A DNA stretch of 64,000 nucleotides, taken from Magicicada septendecula. Taxonomy: Eukaryota; Arthropoda; Insecta; Hemiptera; Cicadidae. Below the pieces are notes generated by a model that was given only the letters and a program-made list of their open reading frames with translations, had not been told where the DNA came from and did not search any database. Of the stretch, positions 63,277-64,000 are shown in pieces. The stretch covers positions 197,264,134 through 197,328,133 of the forward strand of contig CM068373.1 in assembly GCA_034769895.1 (NCBI GenBank), given 5' to 3'. Every line of letters begins with the position of its first letter. The first letter of the stretch is position 1. The position numbers were made by a program, and so were the translations under genes.

Positions 63277-64000
63277 CAGTGGGACACGTTTAACACGAAA
63301 TGACGGGGACCAGCTGTTTTTTTTTTTCGTGTTAACCTATATTTCGTGTTAACCGAATTTCGTGTTAACAGATAAAAAGTGAAACAAAATGAGGTACAGA
63401 ACGTACTGTACTGTAAATGGTCAAATACTGAAGATATTACTTACTGAATTTATTAGTAAAATGAATCAATAAAGAATATTGAATAGGTACTAATATATGA
63501 TCGTTTTATTTATCCTCCTGGACTATTATACAGTAATTAATTTTTTCTTAAAATGTAAAGTTATTGTAGTGAAAATGTTCAATTCTTTTTAAAATAGTTC
63601 TTCATTTCTTTTGTACAGAATTCTGCACTACTTGATTTTCAATAAATTGTTCTAGTTTATCGACGTGCTCAAACATTTCAAATTCAGAGTTGGTTTCTAA
63701 AAATCGATGAACACATCTCAGCAACGAAAGTGTATCGTAGCGGTAGGAACTCCTGACATATCATTTTCCATGTCAAGTTCGTCGGCACCCTCATCATTTT
63801 CACAGTTTTCAGCTTGCTCTATTTCTACGATATCACTGTCTGTTAATACGAGAGCCGTAGTTACGTTCTCGTCGACAGACATCTACTCATTTAGAGAAAC
63901 TGAAACATTTAATGCTGAAGATACGTGATTAAACATTTCAGACAGGGTAGGTCCAATTTCAATTTCTTCGCATTCGGTTTGTTTAATCTCTGAATTCAAA
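63277..64000 (-). mobile_element. Pogo/Tigger-like element 2, 3' end
   Basis: CAGTGGGACACGTTTAACAC starts directly after TA (63275-63276), the insertion signature of pogo elements. The subterminal region repeats TTCGTGTTAAC three times directly (63329-63370) and once inverted within the TIR (GTTTAACACGAAA). A minus-strand transposase C-terminus follows, so this TIR is the element's 3' end and the rest lies beyond 64000. Its TIR differs from that of element 1, so it is another family. Confidence 0.8.
63590..64000 (-). pseudogene. Pogo/Tigger transposase C-terminus
   Basis: The minus strand reads from the window edge LNSEIKQTECEEIEIGPTLS, a stop at about 63881, then VLTDSDIVEIEQAENCEND and GADELDMENDMSG. 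After a frameshift near 63715 it continues CVHRFLETNSEFEMFEHVDK and LEQFIENQVVQNS. An acidic linker followed by a Leu-rich LR-x-x-x-RFLE ... LE-x-FI helix pair is typical of the tail of Tigger/jerky-like transposases after the DDE domain. Two lesions within 130 codons indicate a dead copy. Confidence 0.75.

Overview
The window is repeat-dominated nuclear DNA of an animal, most likely an arthropod. The reasons are an AT-rich background, long dinucleotide microsatellites, no operon structure, a spliceosomal intron, a C2H2 zinc-finger exon, and an LTR promoter with a TATA box followed at the canonical distance by an arthropod-style TCAGTC initiator. No species is claimed. Only one stretch could be an ordinary host gene: a tandem C2H2 zinc-finger exon at 39461-40507. 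Nearly everything else recognisable is transposon.

Left part (1-21215): a LINE reverse-transcriptase fragment on the minus strand (640-1020), an AT-rich foldback MITE (1096-1353) and a decayed Jockey-like LINE (4174-5300) precede a nested set. A MULE transposase pseudogene (6140-7740) is split by a Gypsy-like LTR retrotransposon A (7741-13859). Directly beside its 3' LTR sits a complete Helitron (13867-20335), after which the MULE reading resumes (20336-21215). The Helitron encodes an uninterrupted 1495-residue Rep-helicase once one 77-bp intron is removed, and is the best-preserved gene in the window.

Middle (21216-41580): mostly unassigned AT-rich DNA with microsatellites, a Merlin-type transposase relic (24210-24745, minus), a second, heavily decayed Helitron of another subfamily (30240-32757), a duplicated ~150-bp segment (34340/39040) and the zinc-finger exon.

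Right part (41581-64000): a hAT element with both ends and an 8-bp target duplication (41581-44643; transposase broken by one frameshift and one stop); the 3' end of a third LTR element C; and LTR retrotransposon B (47372-58287), related to A, with recognisable gag, protease, RT, RNase H and integrase, all broken. B carries a foldback element with perfect 91-bp arms inside RT and an unclassified 2.97-kb insertion inside integrase. Its 3' LTR is cut by a pogo/Tigger-like element, itself invaded by a tandem array with four-unit higher-order structure (58775-60080) and truncated by a GC-richer composite repeat field (61080-62865). A second pogo-like element on the minus strand begins at 63277 and leaves the window.

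These genes do not work together as a pathway. The window is a record of successive insertions whose relative order can be read: MULE, then LTR A, then Helitron; and LTR B, then foldback, 2.97-kb insert and pogo, then the array. I did not find a convincing new cellular system. The strongest leads are the intact Helitron, the perfect foldback element, the composite GC-rich repeat field and the higher-order array.
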